In this document: piece after piece, positions 59,481 through 64,000 of the stretch
Layout of the letters: the number at the start of each line of letters is the position of its first letter
How positions within the stretch are numbered: the stretch's first letter is position 1
Origin: Clostridium sp. CX1
GTDB lineage: Bacteria > Bacillota > Clostridia > Clostridiales > Clostridiaceae
Assembly (NCBI RefSeq): GCF_025398335.1
Contig: NZ_JAODOO010000019.1
Location: 1-64,000, forward strand
Direction of reading: 5' to 3'
DNA length: 64,000 nt
Translations under genes and position numbers: made by a program
Notes under the pieces: model-generated
Told to the model about the DNA's origin: nothing
The model's database searches: none
What the model saw: only the letters and a program-made list of their open reading frames with translations

Positions 59481-60794
59481 ATGAAAAAAGCAATTTTATA
59501 TATAAATCAATTCTTTGGACAGATAGGTGGAGAAGATAAAGCAGATTTTTCTCCAGAAATAAGAGAGGGTTTAGTTGGGCCAGCTTTAGAATTAAACAAA
59601 CAAATAAAAGATGCAGAAGTTACCCACACAATAATATGTGGAGATAACTTCATGGGATCTAATGAAAAGGAAGCAGTAGAGACAATATTAGGATTCTTAG
59701 AAGGTAAGGAATTTGACATATTCTTTGCAGGTCCTGCATTCCAGGCTGGAAGATATGGAAATGCTTGTGGAGTTATATGCAAAGCTGTAAAAGAAAAATT
59801 CAATGTACCAGTTATATCTTCTATGCACATTGAAAACCCTGGTGTTGAAATGTTTAAGAAGGATGTGTATATATTCAAAGGCGGAAACAATGCTGGAAGA
59901 ATGAGAAAAGACATAAAGGCAATGGCTGACTTTGGAAATAAAGTATTAAGTGGAGAAAAGCTTCTTTCTGCAGAAGAGGAAGGCTATTACGGAAGAGGTA
60001 AGAGACATCAGGTTTGGCTTGAATCAGGAAAACCAGCTGCTGATAGAGTAGTAGAAATGATGTTAAAGAAATTAAAAGGTGAAGAGTTCCAAACTGAACT
60101 GCCTATTCCTAAGATGGATAGAGTGCCAATAGCACCAGCTATCAAGGATTTAAGTAAAGTGACTATAGCTTGTGTAACAACAGGAGGTATAGTTCCTGTG
60201 GACAACCCTGATAGAATACAATCTGCTTCAGCAACAAGATGGGGTAAATATAATGTATCACAATTAGATAGATTAGAGGGTGGAGTATATAAAACAATAC
60301 ATGCTGGATTTGACCCTGCAGCTGCTGATGCAGATCCAAATGTAATAGTTCCATTAGATGCTTTTAGAGCCTATGAAAAAGAAGGCAAAATGGGTAAGCT
60401 TCATGAGTATTTCTATTCCACTGTTGGAACTGGAACTACCCAAGGTGAAGCTGCAAGAATGGCGAGAGAAATTGTTGAAGATTTAAAAGCAGCCAATGTA
60501 GATGCAGTTGTACTAACTTCCACCTGAGGAACTTGTACACGTTGCGGTGCAACAATGGTAAAAGAAATTGAAAGAGCTGGATTCCCAGTTGTTCAAATGT
60601 GTAATCTTATTCCCGTAGCAACAACAGTAGGTTCAAATAGAATAGTACCGACTATTTCCATACCATATCCACTAGGAAACCCTGCAGATTCTAAAGAGGC
60701 ACAGTGGAAGTTAAGATATCATAGGGTGGGTGTAGCTTTAGATGCTCTAGCAACTGATATTGAAGAGCAAACTGTTTTTAAAGTAAAAATCTAA
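59481..60794 (+). CDS. grdH: Betaine/glycine reductase component B selenoprotein (GrdH/GrdB-like), Sec at UGA
   Basis: 437 residues when the in-frame TGA at 60525-60527 is read as selenocysteine (U349). The context is the family motif UxxCxxC (U349, C352, C355: UGTCTRC), and the frame continues with conserved sequence to the TAA at 60792-60794. Ordinary annotation would split it at 60527. A GTTGC-GGT-GCAAC hairpin 13 bases after the TGA fits a bacterial SECIS element. It is the catalytic partner of the pyruvoyl subunit, passing the carboxymethyl group to GrdA. GGAGGTG precedes the ATG. Confidence 0.95.
60541..60553 (+). promoter_or_regulatory. Candidate bacterial SECIS hairpin
   Basis: GTTGC-GGT-GCAAC, a 5-bp stem with a GGT loop starting 14 bases after the recoded TGA; possibly extended by flanking pairs. 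Confidence 0.7.
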
Positions 60795-60909
60795 ATCGCT
60801 TACTCATTCGACGAAAGGAGAAGGAGTTTCATATAAGCAGAGAGCCAAAATCTATGATTTTGTGCGAATCGCTTACTCATTCGACGAAAGGAGAAGGAGT
60901 TTCATATAA
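60794..60909 (+). repeat. Two identical 43-bp direct repeats, 73-bp period
   Basis: Copies at 60794-60836 and 60867-60909 are identical. Each contains CATTCGACGAAAGGAGAAGG and ends TTTCATATAA; the intervening 30 bases hold a small palindrome CAAAATCTATGATTTTG. The unit resembles a leader with a ribosome-binding site but leads to no gene. It lies exactly between grdH and the compositionally different BCCT gene. Confidence 0.9.
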
Positions 60910-60978
60910 CTAAATAGGTCTTGTCAACATGGATGAGGCCTATTTTAGATTGGTTTTACGAAGGGGGGAAAATTAAAT

Positions 60979-62523
60979 ATGTCAAATGAACAGAAATCAA
61001 AAGACCGGTCGGTTCTGTATGTTTCTGCAGGTATAGCTCTGATATTTGTAGCATTTAGTATAATTCTGCCATCTCAAATGGCCAAAGCAGCTAATGGTGT
61101 GTTAGCATTTTTAACTACTAATTTTGGTTGGCTATATCTTATATCAGTAGCTGTCTTTACAGTGGTTATATTCACTATTGCTCTCAGCCGCTTTGGTAAT
61201 ATCAAGCTAGGGTTGGATGATGAAAAACCGGAATTTACAAATTTCCAGTGGTTTACTATGCTATTTGGAGGTGGAATGGGCATCGGAATGGTTTTTTGGT
61301 CAATTGCTGAACCGATGGTTCACTATATGTCACCACCTGTGGGACAACCAGGGACTGAGCAAGCTATGCATGATGCCATGCGGATTGTATTTAATGACTT
61401 CGGTATTCATGTCTGGATTATTTATGCCGTTTGCGGTTTAGCTCTGGCATATTTCCAGTATCGAAAAGGTCTTCCCTGCCTAATCAGTTCGGCTTTTTAC
61501 CCAATCCTTGGTGACCGTATTCGGGGACCTATCGGCAAAACCATCGATGTAATAGCAGTATTTGCGACGATGTTTGGTGTAGCAACCAGCTTGGGACTGG
61601 GGGCTGGTCAGATTGCTACAGGGATACAATATATCTGGGGAATTAAAGCGACACCTGGTATTACTGCTATTATTATCGCAATGATGACAGCGATATTTAC
61701 TCTAGCCACCGTATCCGGACTGCATAAGGCGATGCAGGCTGTTGCTGACGTGAAGGTATGGCTTTCAATTGGATTTATGATATTTATTTTCCTCTTTGGT
61801 GGAATGGTATTTATACTAAATAATTTTACTCACACCCTTGGTGATTACATTCAAAACTTTATCGGACAGAGTCTATGGATGGGCAATGTTGAATGGACTA
61901 AAGCCTGGCCGATATTCTACAGAGCTTGGTATATTGCCTGGGCAGCATTTGTAGGTCAGTTCATAGCACGTGTTTCCAGAGGACGTACTATTCGCGAATT
62001 CATACTTGCATCAGTGTTCCTTCCTTCTGGTTTCTGCCTCATATGGATTGCGATCTATGGGGGAGCTGCCTTTAATCTAGATGCATTGTCACAGGGTGCC
62101 ATTCAGGCAGCTGTTAAAACCGATGTTTCCACCGCTTTATTTGCAACGTTGCAGCACCTACCACTTTATTTCATCACTGCGCCGCTAGCGATTATCCTGA
62201 TCATCGCGTCTTTTGCAGGAGCTGCTAATTCAGCGACCTATGTACTGAGCATGCTGACATCGGGAGGAGATCTTAACCCAAGTAAAAAACTATGCGGGTT
62301 TTGGGGAATTGCCCAGGGGGCTGTCACTATAATGCTTATTCTAGTAGGGGGTACTGCTGCCATAAAGACACTCCAGACCGCTTCTATTGCTGCTGCCTTT
62401 CCATTCATGTTGATCATGCTCGTTATGTGCTACAGCATATACAAGGCTCTTCGGGAAGAGCAAGTTAAAGAAGAAATAGTAGTATCTGAAAATGGTGAAC
62501 TAAAAGTAGATTTATCTCAGTAG
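60979..62523 (+). CDS. BCCT-family betaine/choline/carnitine transporter
   Basis: 514 residues with twelve spans. BCCT marks include GGGMGIGMVFWSIAEPMVHY (substrate/Na+ site) and the tryptophan-rich segment WPIFYRAWYIAWAAFVGQFIARVSRGR. It would import betaine for reduction and for osmoprotection. GGGGGG precedes the ATG. Its base composition is visibly richer in G+C than its neighbours (CGG, CTG, GCC, ACC codons), pointing to a recent different origin. Direct repeats lie just upstream. Confidence 0.92.
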   Translation: MSNEQKSKDRSVLYVSAGIALIFVAFSIILPSQMAKAANGVLAFLTTNFGWLYLISVAVFTVVIFTIALSRFGNIKLGLDDEKPEFTNFQWFTMLFGGGMGIGMVFWSIAEPMVHYMSPPVGQPGTEQAMHDAMRIVFNDFGIHVWIIYAVCGLALAYFQYRKGLPCLISSAFYPILGDRIRGPIGKTIDVIAVFATMFGVATSLGLGAGQIATGIQYIWGIKATPGITAIIIAMMTAIFTLATVSGLHKAMQAVADVKVWLSIGFMIFIFLFGGMVFILNNFTHTLGDYIQNFIGQSLWMGNVEWTKAWPIFYRAWYIAWAAFVGQFIARVSRGRTIREFILASVFLPSGFCLIWIAIYGGAAFNLDALSQGAIQAAVKTDVSTALFATLQHLPLYFITAPLAIILIIASFAGAANSATYVLSMLTSGGDLNPSKKLCGFWGIAQGAVTIMLILVGGTAAIKTLQTASIAAAFPFMLIMLVMCYSIYKALREEQVKEEIVVSENGELKVDLSQ

Positions 62524-62563
62524 TAAGTAAATATTATTAAAATATTAAAAAAGAAGGTGTGGT

Positions 62564-63505
62564 ATGAATAATATATATGACGTTATTATCTTAGGATCTG
62601 GACCGGCAGGACTTTCCGCTGGCTTGTATGCAGCAAGAGCTAGACTGAAAACCTTAATAATTGAAAGAGGTAAGGTAGGAGGACAAATCGTAATTACAGA
62701 TGAGGTAGCCAATTATCCTGGATCAGTAAAAGATGCTACAGGCCCGAGCTTAATAGCTAGAATGGAAGAACAGGTTGAGCACTTCGGCGCTGAAAGAAAA
62801 AAGGACACTATAAAAGCAGTAGATTTTAGTGAAAAGATCAAGGTGTTGAAAGGTGAAAATGAGGAATATCAGGCTAAAACCGTAATTATTGCCACAGGGG
62901 CAGCACCTAGACATATTGGATGTCCTGGAGAAAATGAATTAATTGGTAAAGGAGTATCTTACTGTGCAACCTGTGATGCAGATTTCTTTCAGGATTTAGA
63001 GGTTTTTGTAGTTGGTGGGGGAGACTCTGCTATTGAAGAGGCTCTTTATCTAACAAAGTTTGCTAGAAAAGTTACAGTAGTTCATAGAAGAGATGAGCTA
63101 AGGGCTGCAAAGTCTATACAGGAAAAGGCCTTCAAAAATGAAAAGATTCATTTTATGTGGGATACTGTTGTCAGCGAAATAAAGGGTAATGGAATATTAG
63201 AATCAGCAGTATTTAAAAATACCAAAACTGGTGAAACTCACGAATACTTTGCTGGTGAAGAGGATGGTACTTTCGGTATATTTGTTTTTACTGGATATCT
63301 ACCAATAAATAATTTATTTAAGGAAAAAATCCAGATGAATGAAAGCGGATATATAATTACCAATGACAAAATGGAAACCAACATAGAAGGCGTGTTTGCA
63401 GCTGGGGACATAAGAGAAAAGCCTTTAAGACAGGTTGTTACAGCAACAGCAGATGGGGCTATTGCTGCTGTACAAGCAGAAAAATATATAGAAAACAATT
63501 TTTAA
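62564..63505 (+). CDS. trxB: Thioredoxin reductase (grd-associated)
   Basis: 313 residues. FAD-binding GSGPAGLSAGLYAARA at ~11-26, redox-active CATC (C134, C137), NADPH-binding GGGDSAIEEAL at ~150 and C-terminal AAGDIREKPLRQVVTATADGA (FAD). It reduces the thioredoxin encoded next, which in turn regenerates the selenol of GrdA after each reductase cycle. AAGGTGTGG precedes the ATG. Confidence 0.94.
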   Translation: MNNIYDVIILGSGPAGLSAGLYAARARLKTLIIERGKVGGQIVITDEVANYPGSVKDATGPSLIARMEEQVEHFGAERKKDTIKAVDFSEKIKVLKGENEEYQAKTVIIATGAAPRHIGCPGENELIGKGVSYCATCDADFFQDLEVFVVGGGDSAIEEALYLTKFARKVTVVHRRDELRAAKSIQEKAFKNEKIHFMWDTVVSEIKGNGILESAVFKNTKTGETHEYFAGEEDGTFGIFVFTGYLPINNLFKEKIQMNESGYIITNDKMETNIEGVFAAGDIREKPLRQVVTATADGAIAAVQAEKYIENNF

Positions 63506-63545
63506 TAATATAACCTAATTCAATAAAAGAAAGGTGGCAGGTAAT

Positions 63546-63863
63546 ATGTTAATTGTAGATAAGGATAGCTTTAAGCCTGAAGTATTAGAAGCAGAGGGCT
63601 ATGTTCTTGTAGACTATTTTGGGGATGGCTGTGTACCATGTCAAGCTTTAATGCCAGATGTAGAAGCATTAGCTGAAAAGTATGAAGGTAAAGTTAAGTT
63701 TTGCAAACTAAATACTACAAAGGCTAGAAGATTAGCAATATCCCAAAGAGTACTTGGACTTCCAACAATCTCTTTATATAAAAACGGAAAAAAAATTGGG
63801 GAAGTAGTAAAAGAAGATGCTACAAAAGAAAGTATTGATGCAATGATATCAAAGCATCTTTAA
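63546..63863 (+). CDS. trxA: Thioredoxin (Grd type)
   Basis: 105 residues from the ATG at 63546, with AAGGTGG 8 bases upstream; GTG 63534 is less likely. The active site is GCVPC (C29, C32) instead of the usual WCGPC, as found in thioredoxins of glycine-reductase operons. The family fold is otherwise complete ([29 protein letters not shown]). It carries electrons from TrxB to GrdA. Confidence 0.92.
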   Translation: MLIVDKDSFKPEVLEAEGYVLVDYFGDGCVPCQALMPDVEALAEKYEGKVKFCKLNTTKARRLAISQRVLGLPTISLYKNGKKIGEVVKEDATKESIDAMISKHL

Positions 63864-63895
63864 TAAATAATAATTTAAAATAAGGAGGAAAAACA

Positions 63896-64000
63896 ATGAG
63901 TTTATTAGAAGGTAAAAAAGTTATTATCATTGGAGACAGAGATGGTATACCTGCTCCAGCAATAGCTCAATGTTTAGACGGTACAGGAGCAGAAGTTGTA
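63896..64000 (+). CDS. grdA: Glycine/betaine reductase selenoprotein A, partial (5' end only)
   Basis: The first 35 residues ([20 protein letters not shown]...) match the conserved GrdA N-terminus. The selenocysteine expected near residue 44 falls beyond the window edge. AAGGAGG precedes the ATG. GrdA is the small selenoprotein that accepts the carboxymethyl group from component B. Confidence 0.92.
   Translation, partial: MSLLEGKKVIIIGDRDGIPAPAIAQCLDGTGAEVV

Noticed and set aside
60525-60527. Premature stop or frameshift in grdH
   Set aside because: The same frame continues with conserved sequence, and the TGA sits in the known UxxCxxC motif, so recoding is the better reading.

Overview
The window reads as the chromosome of a low-G+C anaerobic Firmicute, most likely a Clostridium (sensu lato). 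The clues are AT-rich codons with frequent GTG/TTG starts, strong GGAGG ribosome-binding sites, cell-wall-binding type 2 (CWB2) surface proteins, GatD/MurT, and a selenoprotein-dependent glycine/betaine reductase operon for Stickland-type energy metabolism.

Layout. 1-2.9 kb (minus strand): a replication helicase-loader pair (DnaC-like, cut by the window edge, and DnaD-like), a sigma-70-family factor and three small proteins (YvrJ, DUF2922 and DUF1659 types). They lie behind a promoter carrying two LexA-type boxes. 3.0-6.4 kb: a thiamine-precursor ABC transporter with TenA under a TPP riboswitch. 6.7-12.1 kb: a MacB/FtsX-type exporter with a membrane-anchored companion, then two zinc-ribbon membrane proteins. 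12.5-22.1 kb: three CWB2 surface proteins, an S41 protease and a YgjP-type metallopeptidase. 22.2-23.1 kb: a REP-associated-type Y1 transposase (RAYT). 23.4-32.2 kb: MntP, Fur, HD-GYP, rhomboid, FtsH-like, DUF1232 and RNase H genes. 32.5-37.1 kb: two XRE-TPR regulators, galE and a polysaccharide deacetylase. 37.2-49.6 kb: gatD/murT, glpQ-like, EamA, YitT, pckA, FUSC, AI-2E, CNNM/CBS, uppP. 49.7 kb: tRNA-Leu(TAA). 50.1-57.8 kb: CoA-transferase, EtfAB and acyl-CoA dehydrogenase behind a sigma-54 promoter, with a ykkC/guanidine-I-type riboswitch, a sigma-54 activator and a TetR regulator. 58.1-64.0 kb: betaine/glycine reductase genes with an in-frame UGA (selenocysteine), a BCCT transporter, thioredoxin reductase, thioredoxin and the start of grdA.

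The most unusual feature is a dispersed palindromic repeat, core GGGGACRGTYYRCAATTATT, present in about 47 copies by eye between 6.5 and 57.1 kb. Copies stand singly, as inverted pairs, or in arrays of up to six. The RAYT gene has copies on both sides. Several copies lie inside protein-coding genes in the open frame, one overlaps a start codon, and several abut stop codons.

How the genes work together: the grd operon would reduce betaine (imported by the BCCT carrier) using electrons from thioredoxin. The Etf/acyl-CoA dehydrogenase/CoA-transferase set looks like a separately regulated reductive acyl-CoA branch. MurT/GatD, UppP, the deacetylase and the CWB2 proteins serve the cell envelope. 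All calls come from reading the sequence; no database search was run.
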